Notes: generated by a model not told the origin, from the letters alone. A DNA stretch of 64,000 nt from JACPYM01 sp031423495 (GCA_031423495.1 JANPFP010000044.1:4984-68983); one strand, 5' to 3'; numbered from the stretch's first letter, positions 15,416 to 24,546 are shown. A program made the numbers and translations.

Positions 15416-17677
15416 GTGTACGATTTAGGCCCGATGCAGGACAAGTTTTCAGAAACTGGATTGAAGGTCATTCACCGCGCGATCAAGGAATCGCAACGCC
15501 GTGAGCAAAACTACCTGGGCGTAGAGCATATCTTCACTTCGTTGAGCGAACTCGAAGGCGAGCTTTTCAATGAGACGATGCAATCCATGAGCATCGAACC
15601 GCGTGCCGTTATGCACATGCTTGAGCAGGAATTGCTCAAGAGCCGCCAATACGTCGGCAAAAAAATGTATATCACCGACACGGCGCGCGATCTGTTTAAC
15701 CGTTCGCTCAAGCGCGCGCGTCAGGGCGGACGCCAGCAAATCGAATCGCTCGATTTATTCGTTTCGCTCTTTGCCGATCCGCAAGGCATTCCCGCCGACA
15801 TCCTGCGCCGCCTCGGCGTAGATTCCCAAGAAGCCGTAGACAACATTGGCCGCAACATTCGCAATCGTGAACAGCAAAACGAAACGATGCGGAAGAAATA
15901 TGAGTTGCCGTCTTACCTGAAACATTTCGGTACTTCGCTGAACAAAATGGCGCGGCAAGATAAGTTGCCGCCGACCATCGGGCGCGAACTCGAAATTCAG
16001 CAGATGATCGAAATTCTTTGCCACCGCGAACGCGCCAACTCGCCGATGCTGGTCGGCGAACCCGGCGTAGGCAAAACCGCTGTCGTCGAAGGTCTCGCGC
16101 GCCTGATCGAACTCGAACCCGAAAAGGTTCCGGCGCGCTTGCGCAATACGCACATCGTGCAATTGCAAATGTCGGGCATCGTGGCCGGTACGATGTTGCG
16201 TGGAATGTTTGAAGAGCGATTGCAAGGCATCATCAACGAAGTCAAAGAGCGCCCTGAAATTATTCTGTTCGTTGACGAAGCGCACACGATCATCGGTGCG
16301 GGTTCGGCGATGGGCGCGACCAGCGACGCGGCGAATATGTTCAAGTCGTCGCTCGCGCGCGGCGAACTGCGCATTATCGGCGCGACGACCACGACGGAAT
16401 ATAAAGAATACATTGCTGAAGACGAAGCATTGGCGCGGCGCTTCCGCATGGTGAAAGTTGACGAGCCTACGTTGGTTGAAACGCGCCAGATTTTGAACGG
16501 CATTCGTCCGCGTTTAGAGAAAAACTATTCGGTCAAGATTACGGATGCGGCGATTGATATGGCGCTCGAAATGGCTCCGCGTTACATCCGCAACTTGCAC
16601 ATGCCTGACAAGGTGATCGGCTGGCTGGATACGGCTTCGGTCAAAGTTGAGATCAACGAACCGAGCCTAATGCAGGTTCAACCCGAACACATCATTGACG
16701 TGATTTCACAGGAATCGCGCATCCCGCGTGATTTAATTTTCCGCGACACGTCGGCGCGGTTTAGTACGCTCGAAGACGTGTTGAGCAAACGCCTCGTCGG
16801 ACAAAAAGAAGCCGTCAAATCAGTCGCGCAACGCTTGCGATTAAACAAAGGGCCGCTCAAGGAAAACTTTTTTAAACCCGACGGCGTGCTGCTTTTCTTA
16901 GGCCCGACCGGCGTGGGCAAAACCGAACTCGCCAAAGCCGTAGCCGAAGCGATGTTCGGCGATGAAGAAAAAATGGTGCGCATTGACATGAGCGAATACG
17001 GCGACGGAACCATCGCCATTGAGAAGCTGATCGGCATGCCGCGCGGCATAGTCGGCAGCGAACGTGGCGGCGTCTTGACCGAAAAGATGCGCGAAAATCC
17101 TTATACAGTTTTGCTGTTGGACGAAGTTGAAAAGGCTTCGCCTTATTTGCTGAATTTGTTCCTGCAAGCCTTTGACGAAGGCTGGCTGACTGATGGACGC
17201 GGCAAGAAAGTTTATCTCTCAGACGCGATCATCATCATGACTTCAAATTTGGGCAGCGATAATTTCAGGAAGTACATGAAGCCACTCGGTTTCGGCAACA
17301 AGACGAACTCTGAAGTCGAAGAGATCAAACGCGCCGTCATCGGAGCCGCCGAGACGCGCTTCTCGCCTGAGTTCCGTAACCGCATTGACGAGATCGTCGT
17401 GTTTTCGCCGCTGACCGAAGATGAAGTGAAACAAATCGCGTTGCTTTATCTTGCCTCGACCAAACGCCAAATGGAACGGCAAGGCAAATCGCTGCACGTC
17501 AGCGAATCCGCTGTGGACAAGCTGGTCGAACTCGGTTTCAGTCCGGCTTACGGCGCGCGCTTCCTCAAGCGCACGATTGATGAACGTGTGAAGCTGCCAA
17601 TCACGAATTTGTGGAAAGCATTCAATACATTCACGGCTGATGTCGTGGAAGGACAGCTTGAAGTACGCGGCGAATAA
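15416..17677 (+). CDS. ClpA/ClpC-like AAA+ unfoldase with candidate ClpP-docking loop
   Basis: 753 residues, beginning at GTG 15416 after TGAGGA. ATG 15431 is a weaker alternative start. It has a Clp N-domain (two repeats, about residues 5-145), a first AAA+ module (GEPGVGKTAVVEG near 213; LFVDEAHTIIGAGSA) and a second (GPTGVGKT at 496-503; LLLDEVEKASPYL). There is no ClpB-type coiled-coil middle domain, making it ClpA-like in size. After the SNLGSDNF segment, LGFG at 624-627 occupies the position of the IGL/VGF loops that bind ClpP. It probably feeds substrates to ClpP, though no clpP is in the window. It closes the chaperone island. Confidence 0.85.
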   Translation: MYDLGPMQDKFSETGLKVIHRAIKESQRREQNYLGVEHIFTSLSELEGELFNETMQSMSIEPRAVMHMLEQELLKSRQYVGKKMYITDTARDLFNRSLKRARQGGRQQIESLDLFVSLFADPQGIPADILRRLGVDSQEAVDNIGRNIRNREQQNETMRKKYELPSYLKHFGTSLNKMARQDKLPPTIGRELEIQQMIEILCHRERANSPMLVGEPGVGKTAVVEGLARLIELEPEKVPARLRNTHIVQLQMSGIVAGTMLRGMFEERLQGIINEVKERPEIILFVDEAHTIIGAGSAMGATSDAANMFKSSLARGELRIIGATTTTEYKEYIAEDEALARRFRMVKVDEPTLVETRQILNGIRPRLEKNYSVKITDAAIDMALEMAPRYIRNLHMPDKVIGWLDTASVKVEINEPSLMQVQPEHIIDVISQESRIPRDLIFRDTSARFSTLEDVLSKRLVGQKEAVKSVAQRLRLNKGPLKENFFKPDGVLLFLGPTGVGKTELAKAVAEAMFGDEEKMVRIDMSEYGDGTIAIEKLIGMPRGIVGSERGGVLTEKMRENPYTVLLLDEVEKASPYLLNLFLQAFDEGWLTDGRGKKVYLSDAIIIMTSNLGSDNFRKYMKPLGFGNKTNSEVEEIKRAVIGAAETRFSPEFRNRIDEIVVFSPLTEDEVKQIALLYLASTKRQMERQGKSLHVSESAVDKLVELGFSPAYGARFLKRTIDERVKLPITNLWKAFNTFTADVVEGQLEVRGE

Positions 17678-17708
17678 GTTGTCTTTTTATCATTAAAGCC
17701 AACGATGA

Positions 17709-17745
17709 AGGCCGAACCTGTTTCAGTTCAGGTTCGGCCTTTTTG
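17709..17745 (+). terminator. Strong rho-independent terminator
   Basis: 12-base arms AGGCCGAACCTG (17709-17720) and CAGGTTCGGCCT (17729-17740) are followed by T5. Confidence 0.93.
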
Positions 17746-17910
17746 CTTTCGGGCTTCTTTTTGTCTGCTTAAACGACAGGCGTGATTTTGATTGGGACGA
17801 GAAACGCGGCAATCATTGCGTGCGGCTTGCGCCATCCACACAACCGTCACACAATACGTTGTCGCATTTTTATCCATTCTTAACTCAATTTGCAGGAGCA
17901 TTCGCAGGCC

Positions 17911-19266
17911 ATGAAGAAAACGATTTGCCTAATGGTTTTACTGGTGATGGGCGCTGTCGGCGCGCTGGCGCAGCAAAACAACACCGCGCAAGCGCAATGG
18001 GCGCAATGGCGCGGCCCGGCGCATAACGGCGTAGCGCGCGGTGATGCGCCTACCACTTGGAGCGATAAGCAAAACATCCGTTGGAAAACCAACGTGCCCG
18101 GGCGCGGACATTCGACGCCGGTCATTTGGGGCAATCACATCTTTTTGACGACCGCAGTGCCGGTGAGTCCTGAAGCGTTGAAAGCCATTCCTGCGACTCC
18201 GCCACCTGCACCCGGCAGTGGTGGACGCGGCGGCCCCGGTGGCGGGGTGGGCGCGGGCGTTGAGCATCAACTTATCGTGATGGCGCTCGATCGCAAGACG
18301 GGCAAAGTGCTGTGGCAACATTCGCCGAAAACTGCCGCGCCGCACGAGGGCTATCATCGGATGTATGGCAGCTTCGCTTCGAACTCGCCCGCGACCGATG
18401 GCAAGAATGTTTGGGCGTTTTTCGGTTCGCGCGGGTTGTATTGTTATGACCTGAACGGCAAGCTCGTTTGGCAAAAAGATTTCGGCGTGCAGATGAAAAT
18501 GCGACTGCAATTCGGCGAAGGCGGCGCTCCGGTATTGGCGGATGATCGGCTGATTTTGCTCTTCGATCACGATGCGGGTTCGTTCATCGTCGCCGTAGAT
18601 AAAAAGTCCGGCAAAGAGTTGTGGCGCACGGCGCGCGAAGAAGTCAGCACCTGGACGACGCCGTTGATTTTTGAACACAACGGCAGCAAGCAAGTCGTCG
18701 TTGGCGCTACGCGCAAAGTTCGCAGCTATGATTTGATGACGGGCAAGCTGCTGTGGGAATGCGCGGGCTTGGGTGTGAACGTGATTCCGCAACCGATCTA
18801 TCACGACGGCGTAGTTTATGTGATGAGCGGTTATGTGAATCCAAAATTGATGGCGATCAAGCTGGGCAAGGAAGGCGACCTGACCGGAACCGACGCTGTG
18901 TTGTGGACGCAAACAAAGGGCTTGTCTTACACAGCCTCGCCGGTCTTTCACGACGGAAAGTTTTACGCTGTGACTGACAACGGCACAGTGAGTTGTTTCG
19001 ACGCAAAAACCGGAACGCCGTTTTATCAACAACAACGTTTGCCGAAGCCCTATAACCTGAAGGCTTCGCCCGTGGCGGCGAATGGCAAGTTATATGTGCC
19101 GACCGAAGACGGCGATGTGGTCGTGGTGAAAATGGGTGAGAAATACGAAGTCGTGGCGACCAATTCCATGCCCGATCAATTGTTTATCGCTTCGCCCGTA
19201 GTGCTGGACGGCGAGATGTTTTTACGCAGCCAAAATACGTTGTATTGCATCAGCGAGAAGAAGTAA
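17911..19266 (+). CDS. Exported PQQ-type beta-propeller protein (BamB-like fold)
   Basis: The start is ATG 17911. An AGGAG lies 12 bases upstream, and the TTG at 17890 would place the signal peptide too far inside. The 451-aa product has a signal peptide (MKKTICLMVLLVM, then GALAQ). The tryptophan-docking repeats of PQQ-like propellers follow: WAQWRGPAHNGVA, LDRKTGKVLWQHSP, DLNGKLVWQKDFG, DKKSGKELWRTAREE and FDAKTGTPFYQQ. A Gly/Pro-rich loop sits near residue 105. Such acidobacterial and planctomycete proteins are annotated as outer membrane assembly-like or quinoprotein-like. No dehydrogenase active site is evident, so it is probably structural or binding. Confidence 0.82.
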   Translation: MKKTICLMVLLVMGAVGALAQQNNTAQAQWAQWRGPAHNGVARGDAPTTWSDKQNIRWKTNVPGRGHSTPVIWGNHIFLTTAVPVSPEALKAIPATPPPAPGSGGRGGPGGGVGAGVEHQLIVMALDRKTGKVLWQHSPKTAAPHEGYHRMYGSFASNSPATDGKNVWAFFGSRGLYCYDLNGKLVWQKDFGVQMKMRLQFGEGGAPVLADDRLILLFDHDAGSFIVAVDKKSGKELWRTAREEVSTWTTPLIFEHNGSKQVVVGATRKVRSYDLMTGKLLWECAGLGVNVIPQPIYHDGVVYVMSGYVNPKLMAIKLGKEGDLTGTDAVLWTQTKGLSYTASPVFHDGKFYAVTDNGTVSCFDAKTGTPFYQQQRLPKPYNLKASPVAANGKLYVPTEDGDVVVVKMGEKYEVVATNSMPDQLFIASPVVLDGEMFLRSQNTLYCISEKK

Positions 19267-19275
19267 GGACTTTGA

Positions 19276-19962
19276 ATGACTGCTCCCGTTCACGGATTTT
19301 CGGCGCTAGTGTTTGATCGGCTCGCGCCCGAAGAACAACTTCGACACGCGCAAGAGTTTTTTGAATTGATGCAACAGCGGCGCACGGTGCGCGAATTCAG
19401 TGCCGACCCGGTGCCGTTCGCGTTGATTGAGTTGGCGATTAAAGCGGCGGCGACGGCTCCGTCGGGAGCCAATCAGCAACCGTGGAGTTTCGTCATCGTT
19501 GGCAATCCCGAACTCAAACGCGCTATTCGTGAAGCGGCTGAAAAAGAGGAATACGAAAATTACCACGGACGCTTCCCCGACACTTGGCTCAAAGAGTTGG
19601 AACAGTTCGGCACTGATTGGCACAAACCGTTTCTTGAAACTGCGCCGTGGTTGATAGTGGTCTTTAAGCAGGATTACGGTTTGAGCGTTGAACCGAGCGG
19701 CAAAGAGCATAAGCTCAAGCATTATTACGCCAACGAATCGGTAGGCATTGCGACGGGGCTGTTGCTCACGGCGTTGCATCACGCGGGACTGGCGACGTTG
19801 ACGCATACGCCCAACCCGATGGGCTTTCTGTCGAAGCTATTGCAGCGACCGAAAAATGAAAAACCGTTTTTATTGATTCCGGTTGGCTATCCGGCGGCAG
19901 AGGCGCAAGTGCCGAACATCACTAAAAAAACGTGGGCAGAGATCGCACAAGTGTTCGAGTGA
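19276..19962 (+). CDS. Nitroreductase family flavoprotein
   Basis: 228 residues with the NADH-oxidase/nitroreductase pattern: a QQRRTVREFSADP FMN-phosphate-binding motif (Arg-Arg-Thr), the AAATAPSGANQQPWSFVIV signature and a C-terminal ESVGIATGLLLTALHHAGL helix. The insertion around YHGRFPDTWLKELEQFGTDW, and the overall pattern, resemble the iodotyrosine-deiodinase/BluB-like branch. The substrate is unknown. It starts nine bases after the PQQ-type gene and is probably cotranscribed with it. It is cytoplasmic, with no signal. Confidence 0.85.
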   Translation: MTAPVHGFSALVFDRLAPEEQLRHAQEFFELMQQRRTVREFSADPVPFALIELAIKAAATAPSGANQQPWSFVIVGNPELKRAIREAAEKEEYENYHGRFPDTWLKELEQFGTDWHKPFLETAPWLIVVFKQDYGLSVEPSGKEHKLKHYYANESVGIATGLLLTALHHAGLATLTHTPNPMGFLSKLLQRPKNEKPFLLIPVGYPAAEAQVPNITKKTWAEIAQVFE

Positions 19963-19968
19963 AATTTA

Positions 19969-20032
19969 GTAGGACAGGTTCGTAACCTGTCCTACTCCTT
20001 GATTAAGCGGACAGGTTACGAACCTGTCCTAC
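19969..20032. repeat. Paired palindromes (TAGGACAGGTT family)
   Basis: The left palindrome is at 19969-19995. The right, at 20009-20032, matches its complement over 24 bases. It is a variant of the TAGGGCAGGTT repeat at 12422 and 30119. It lies between the nitroreductase stop and the ribosome site of the oxidoreductase. Confidence 0.9.
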
Positions 20033-20050
20033 CATTTTTGATGGAGGACG

Positions 20051-21367
20051 ATGATGAAAAAACCAACTGTAAAATTGGCTGCAAAACCGGCTTCGCCATC
20101 GCGGCGCGGCTTTCTGAAAAATTCGGCGGCGACGGGCATCGGCTTGATGTTCGTACCAGTCGCATCGGTTTACGGTACGCCCGCGAACTCTTCGTTGGGG
20201 CTGGGTGTGATCGGTTGCGGCGGACGCGGCACTTATGACACGGGCATCTTCGTGCAAAACACCGAGACGCGTGTGACGGGCTTATACGATTTATTCGACG
20301 ACCGGCTGGCGAGTTTCAAAGATCGCTTCGACAAGATGGGCGAAGCGAAAGGCCACAGCAAGATTGAGGCGGCGAACCTTCACAAGGGGGCGCGCGGTTA
20401 TGAAAAGCTGCTGCAATCCAAAGACGTAGACATGGTGCTCATCACCAGTCCGCCTTACTTCCACCCTGAACATCTCGAAGCCGCCATCGCGGCGGGCAAG
20501 CATGTCTATCTCGAAAAACCAGTTTCCTCTGACGTAGCCGGTGCGCAGCGCGTCATCAAGGCGGGCAAGCAAGCACAAGGCAAGCTCTGCATTCACGTAG
20601 GCTTTCAGAAACGTTATGACATCGGATACAAAACGGTGATCGAAAAGATTCACGCGGGCGAAATCGGTGACGTCGTGTTGGGTCAGACTTATTACTACAC
20701 GAACGATTTAGATCGGCGCGAGAAAGCGGGCTTGAGCAATCTCGAAAATCGCTTGCGCAACTGGGTTTTCGATAAGGCGCTTTCGGGCGACATCATCGTC
20801 GAACAGAACATTCACATTCTCGACGTCGTGAACTGGGCGATGAAGTCGCATCCGATCAAAGCGACGGGTACGACCGGGCGCGGCTTGCGCAAAGAACCAG
20901 TCGTAGGCGTGCCGAATGAATATCTGTGCAGCGACCATTTCATTCTGACTTACACCTATCCCGGTGACGTGCATATCAGCTTCAACTCGAACCAGTTCAA
21001 GAACAAAGGCTATCGCCAATCGGGCGAGCGGTTCTTCGGTTCGCTGGGCGTAGCCGATACGTTGCAAAGCGGCCCGGCCAAGATCATCTCGAACAAAGAT
21101 CAAGGCATCGTGACTTACAACGGCCCCGTAGACTTGAATCAAGCGAACATCGCCAAGATGCAAGCGATGGTCGCCAGCATCAAATCGGGTACGTTCGACA
21201 ATCAAACCGAACAGGGGGCTGAGACTACGCTGACGACGATCCTCGGACGGATGGCGGCTTATACCGGCAAAGAAGTCACGTGGGATCAGATGATGAAGTC
21301 ACAGCAAAACTGGAATCTGAAACTCAATCTCGAAGGCGTCGGCAACACCGCCGTCTCAATGAAATAA
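20051..21367 (+). CDS. Tat-exported Gfo/Idh/MocA family oxidoreductase
   Basis: 438 residues. A twin-arginine signal (PSRRGFLKNSAATGIG) precedes a Rossmann fold with LGVIGCGGRGTYD and the conserved EKPV step (HVYLEKPVSSD, near residue 157). The C-terminal alpha/beta domain includes GQTYYYTNDLDRR and the EQNIHILDVVNW segment. Proteins of this kind are NAD(P)-dependent sugar or inositol dehydrogenases. The Tat signal implies export with bound cofactor, as in acidobacterial and planctomycete paralogues. A GGAGG at 20043-20047 fits ATG 20054 slightly better than ATG 20051. The exact substrate cannot be read. Confidence 0.88.
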   Translation: MMKKPTVKLAAKPASPSRRGFLKNSAATGIGLMFVPVASVYGTPANSSLGLGVIGCGGRGTYDTGIFVQNTETRVTGLYDLFDDRLASFKDRFDKMGEAKGHSKIEAANLHKGARGYEKLLQSKDVDMVLITSPPYFHPEHLEAAIAAGKHVYLEKPVSSDVAGAQRVIKAGKQAQGKLCIHVGFQKRYDIGYKTVIEKIHAGEIGDVVLGQTYYYTNDLDRREKAGLSNLENRLRNWVFDKALSGDIIVEQNIHILDVVNWAMKSHPIKATGTTGRGLRKEPVVGVPNEYLCSDHFILTYTYPGDVHISFNSNQFKNKGYRQSGERFFGSLGVADTLQSGPAKIISNKDQGIVTYNGPVDLNQANIAKMQAMVASIKSGTFDNQTEQGAETTLTTILGRMAAYTGKEVTWDQMMKSQQNWNLKLNLEGVGNTAVSMK

Positions 21368-21372
21368 AATTT

Positions 21373-21446
21373 TCAGCCACGAGGACACATAAATTTTCAC
21401 GAAGCAGAAAAACCATTTGTGAAAATTCGTGAGCCTTCGCGGCTGA
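21373..21446. repeat. Degenerate inverted repeat
   Basis: 31-base arms at 21373-21403 and 21416-21446 match at about 24 positions. Content is of the AATTTTCAC plus GCCACGAGG type. It lies just after the oxidoreductase stop, so it may act as a terminator, though there is no T-run. Confidence 0.6.
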
Positions 21447-21480
21447 TTCATCTTCAAATACCAAGAGAAGGATCAACTGA

Positions 21481-21918
21481 ATGGCAACGGCTACCGATGC
21501 AGAATTGATATTGCGGCTTTACGAATTGCGCACCGAAGCGACGATGCGCAAGGCGCGCAATTTCGTGATTATGGAATTCTTTCCGAAAGACATCAGCGAC
21601 GTACAAGCCCTATTCGCCAACCGCAGCCAACCGGAACTGAACGCATACTTTCGTCAGGCGACGAGTTACTGGGACATGGCTTCGGCGATGGTGAATCACG
21701 GCTCGATTGATCGAGAACTGTTTTTCGATACGAATGGCGAGTTCTTTGCGATCTGGGCGAAGTTCGGTGAAATGATCGAAGACCTGCGCAAGATTTTCGG
21801 CCCGCAATATATGGCGAACCTGGAAAAGTTGGTCAAAGCCCATCCGCACGGTGAGCTGCGCGTCAACCTGATGAAAGAGCGCTTCAAGAAAATGGCGGAA
21901 CAACGAGCCGTTAAATAA
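21481..21918 (+). CDS. Conserved hypothetical helical protein
   Basis: 145 residues with no signal, membrane segment or Cys. It is predicted to be mostly helical: DAELILRLYELRTEATMRKAR, then EFFPKDISDVQALF, SYWDMASAMVNHGSIDRELFF and a Lys/Arg-rich end. The WDMASAMV to FFDTNGEFFAIWAKF region resembles DUF4760-like proteins, but I am not certain of the family. AGAAGGA precedes ATG 21481, and a good terminator follows at 21944. It appears to be a single-gene unit. Confidence 0.65.
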   Translation: MATATDAELILRLYELRTEATMRKARNFVIMEFFPKDISDVQALFANRSQPELNAYFRQATSYWDMASAMVNHGSIDRELFFDTNGEFFAIWAKFGEMIEDLRKIFGPQYMANLEKLVKAHPHGELRVNLMKERFKKMAEQRAVK

Positions 21919-21943
21919 GCTCGTTTCTAACTTGAATCAACCG

Positions 21944-21988
21944 CGCGGCAGGGTTCACCTATTGGGTGAATTCTGCCGCGTTCTTTTT
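21944..21988 (+). terminator. Rho-independent terminator
   Basis: Arms CGCGGCAGGGTTCACC (21944-21959) and GGTGAATTCTGCCGCG (21965-21980) have a two-base mismatch and are followed by TTCTTTTTT. Confidence 0.88.
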
Positions 21989-22442
21989 TGCTGAAAGTGA
22001 TTGCCTGAAAAAGAAATTCCCATCCAGGCGGCTTTTGAGTAAGATGCGTGCGGTACTAATCCCCAATCTCAAAATTACGACAGCGGAAAGTTCAAGTGCC
22101 GCCATCGCCTTCAGACAATTCATCAAGCTGAATAACTCGGTTGAAATGATTGTGTGCGAGGTGTCCACGTCGTCGTCAAAGGCGGCTGGCTGTGTGGCGA
22201 AAAGTGCCCGAGCCAGCGGCGTTGAGTGCCGGTTGAGATAGATCGGATGAGTTCCCGCAGAGAATGCGAAGGTGCAAGGTGACAGGGTCAGGTGAACAGT
22301 GAGGCGCATTCACGCCAATCTTCAGTTCAGCACGATTCCCACCCATAAGCTTTTTTATTTCTCCGAGTGCAATTTGGGGTTTCACCACCCACGAGTTATG
22401 ACGCAGCGGCGCTGCGGGGGTTTCCCACAGCGCAAAGTATGG
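21989..22442. other. Gene-free region before the porin gene
   Basis: Short frames on both strands (21966-22241 plus, 22176-22607 minus) have no recognisable domain or ribosome site. No promoter or riboswitch class could be identified. It may be the porin's long upstream region. Confidence 0.4.
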
Positions 22443-22467
22443 CGGACGGTTGTAATTACACCGTCCG
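22443..22467. promoter_or_regulatory. Palindromic operator-like site upstream of the porin gene
   Basis: CGGACGG and CCGTCCG flank an internal palindrome TGTAATTACA (22451-22460). The nested symmetry, about 58 bases before the porin start, resembles a dimeric-repressor site more than a terminator. No T-run follows. Confidence 0.4.
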
Positions 22468-22524
22468 ATGCCTGCGCCTAAGAAACGCGCCGACAGCGCG
22501 CTGCTTTCAGGAGAAACACAACCC

Positions 22525-24231
22525 ATGATTTTAAGAAGAATCGAAGGTTCGAGCCTGTTTAGACGCGCGACCTTCAACTTCATGGTGGGGTTCGGCATGC
22601 TTGCCATGCCGCTCTCTGCCTATGCCGCCAACGTCATTAACCCGAGCGACGCTTTCGCCACGAATGTTGGTGCGAACGCCGCTGCCGTAATTGCCAAAAC
22701 CAGTTCGAAGCCGACGGCTGAACCTGGACGTCCGATGCCCGTGAAAATCGAGCCTCGTATGCCTACGGCAGCCGAGCTGGCGCGCGCGATGGAACTGATG
22801 GAAGAGCGTGTTCGCCAGTTGGAAGCCCAACTGACGCGCATCTCTGAAGACGTTGCCTCGCGTGCGACCAAAGCGGAATGTGCCAATGCGTTGGCGAGCC
22901 AGCCGGTCAGCGCGACGGAGTTTCGTAAAGAAGCGCCCGTCGTATTGCCTGAACTGCCCGCGAACGCGCCGCGTGTGAAGCTCTCGTTCAAGTCAATGGT
23001 CAAGTCGGCCAAAGCAATGTTTGCTGCGACCCCGACTGCGCCTGCGATGGCAAAGGTGACGATGCCCGCGCCGCCGAAACCTGTGAACGTACAGCTTATG
23101 CCTGTGCAGCAACAGGCTCCGGCTCCTGCGGCAACTCCTGCTCCGGCTCCGAAAAAAGACGATAACGCTGGCGCACTCAACTTCTTCAAAGACGTTGAAG
23201 TCAGCGGCATCGTGGATGGCTATTACAGCTTTAACAGCAACAAGGTGGATTTGTTCAGTCAGGGACGCGCGTTCGACGTGCGTCACAATGCATTCAGTCT
23301 GCAAATGGCGAAGATTTCTTTCGAGCGTAAAAACTCGAAAGAGAATCCCATCGGCTTCCGTGTGGAACTCGGCGTAGGCGAAACCGTTGACCGCGTAATT
23401 TCGGTCAGCGATTCGAGCCGCAACGACGCGACGAAACACGTATTGCAGGCTTATGCGAGCTATGTGGCTCCGATTGGCAAAGGTCTCACGCTGGATTTCG
23501 GCAAGTTCTATACTCCGATTGGCGGCGAAGTGGTTGATACCAAAGACAACTTCAACTACTCACGTGCCTTTACCTATTGGTATGGCGGGCCGTTTTACCA
23601 CATGGGATTGCGTGCCAAATACGCGATCAATGACAAAGTTGCGCTCACGGGCTTGCTCGTGAACGGTTGGGACAATGTCTTTGAGAATAACGCCAAAGGC
23701 AGCGGCAAGAGCGTAGGCGGTCAGATTGCTTTGTCACCGAACAGTAAATTCACTGTCGTGCAAAGCTATCTGGTCGGCAAAGAAGCGCCCTTGGCGAATG
23801 TGCCGTTGGCATCGGCTCGCGATAACGTCCGTCACATTGCCGACACGTTGGCGACCGTTTACGTGAACGACAAGCTCACGTTGATGGGCGAATACACGTT
23901 AGGTGCTGATGGCGATAACGACGGCAAACGCGGCAAATGGCAGGCTTATGCCAGCTATTTGCGCTATGCGTTGAACAGCCGTATGGCCTTCTCCCCGCGC
24001 TTCGAGATTTTCAAAGATCGCAGCGGCTTACGTTCGGGAGTCGGACAAACGCTCAAAGGCCTCACGCTGACCCAAGAGTTCAAGTTGGTAGACAACTTCA
24101 TCACTCGCGTTGAGTTTCGTCGGGATTTCTCCGACCAGAACTTCTTCACGAATGCGGGCGGCGCGGCGCGTAACAATCAGAACACTTTCATCATCGGTTT
24201 GAGCTATTTCTTCACGACCAAAGGTCAATAA
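22525..24231 (+). CDS. OmpL-like beta-barrel porin with coiled-coil N-terminus
   Basis: The start is ATG 22525 after AGGAG, and upstream in-frame codons are dropped. The 568-aa product has a signal peptide (FMVGFGMLAMPLSAYA), a heptad coiled coil (AELARAMELMEERVRQLEAQ), an Ala/Pro linker (PAPAATPAPAPKK) and, from about residue 220, a porin domain of the putative beta-barrel porin-2 type: VSGIVDGYYSFNSN, GLTLDFGKFYTPIGGE, FTYWYGGPFYHMGLRAKY and alternating strands, ending in an aromatic FIIGLSYFF strand. The coiled coil may bind peptidoglycan, as SLH or trimeric stalks do in other porins; that part is inference. It is an outer-membrane diffusion channel of unknown selectivity. Confidence 0.85.
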   Translation: MILRRIEGSSLFRRATFNFMVGFGMLAMPLSAYAANVINPSDAFATNVGANAAAVIAKTSSKPTAEPGRPMPVKIEPRMPTAAELARAMELMEERVRQLEAQLTRISEDVASRATKAECANALASQPVSATEFRKEAPVVLPELPANAPRVKLSFKSMVKSAKAMFAATPTAPAMAKVTMPAPPKPVNVQLMPVQQQAPAPAATPAPAPKKDDNAGALNFFKDVEVSGIVDGYYSFNSNKVDLFSQGRAFDVRHNAFSLQMAKISFERKNSKENPIGFRVELGVGETVDRVISVSDSSRNDATKHVLQAYASYVAPIGKGLTLDFGKFYTPIGGEVVDTKDNFNYSRAFTYWYGGPFYHMGLRAKYAINDKVALTGLLVNGWDNVFENNAKGSGKSVGGQIALSPNSKFTVVQSYLVGKEAPLANVPLASARDNVRHIADTLATVYVNDKLTLMGEYTLGADGDNDGKRGKWQAYASYLRYALNSRMAFSPRFEIFKDRSGLRSGVGQTLKGLTLTQEFKLVDNFITRVEFRRDFSDQNFFTNAGGAARNNQNTFIIGLSYFFTTKGQ

Positions 24232-24261
24232 AGAAACCGCTCTGCTGACGATGCAGTGCCT

Positions 24262-24302
24262 AAAAAAAAGCGGTGAGCCAGCAATGGTTCACCGCTTTTT
24301 TG
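24262..24302. terminator. Bidirectional-type terminator after the porin gene
   Basis: An A-run plus GCGGTGAgCC pairs with GGtTCACCGC plus T6. Confidence 0.9.
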
Positions 24303-24478
24303 CTACTGACATACCAGTTTTTTCCTGTCATTGAGGCACGGCGTGCGTCGTGAGCGACGGCCAAATTCGGATAGCCAGTCCTGTGCCAACTTCTGGAAAG
24401 ATACGGCGCGTGAGCGAATGCGAAATGTATTACCGCAAAAATCTTCAATAGATACGGGCATTTTAGAGAAAATTGTTA

Positions 24479-24507
24479 TTGCAATGGCATTGTAGTGCCC
24501 CTATACT
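24479..24507 (+). promoter_or_regulatory. Candidate promoter of the chemosensory operon
   Basis: TTGCAA (24479-24484), 17 bases, then TATACT (24502-24507). It lies about 450 bases ahead of the first gene. If used, transcription would start at the direct repeats at 24514. Confidence 0.45.
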
Positions 24508-24513
24508 CCGCAT

Positions 24514-24546
24514 GGTTTGTACCCGGTTTGTACCCGGTTTGTATTT
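24514..24546. repeat. Three 11-bp direct repeats
   Basis: GGTTTGTACCC at 24514-24524 and 24525-24535, then GGTTTGTATTT at 24536-24546. The spacing is about one helical turn, so a protein could bind the same face three times. Three units are too few and too short for CRISPR. Confidence 0.85.

Noticed and set aside
17938..19035. 365-codon minus-strand frame
   Set aside because: Antisense to the PQQ-type propeller gene with its signal peptide and repeats.
22300..22500. Cyclic-di-GMP or cobalamin riboswitch
   Set aside because: No recognisable conserved core; only the operator-like palindrome stands out.
22176..22607. 143-codon minus-strand frame before the porin
   Set aside because: No ribosome site or domain, and it overlaps the porin start.
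24514..24546. CRISPR-like repeat
   Set aside because: Three 11-base units with no spacers.
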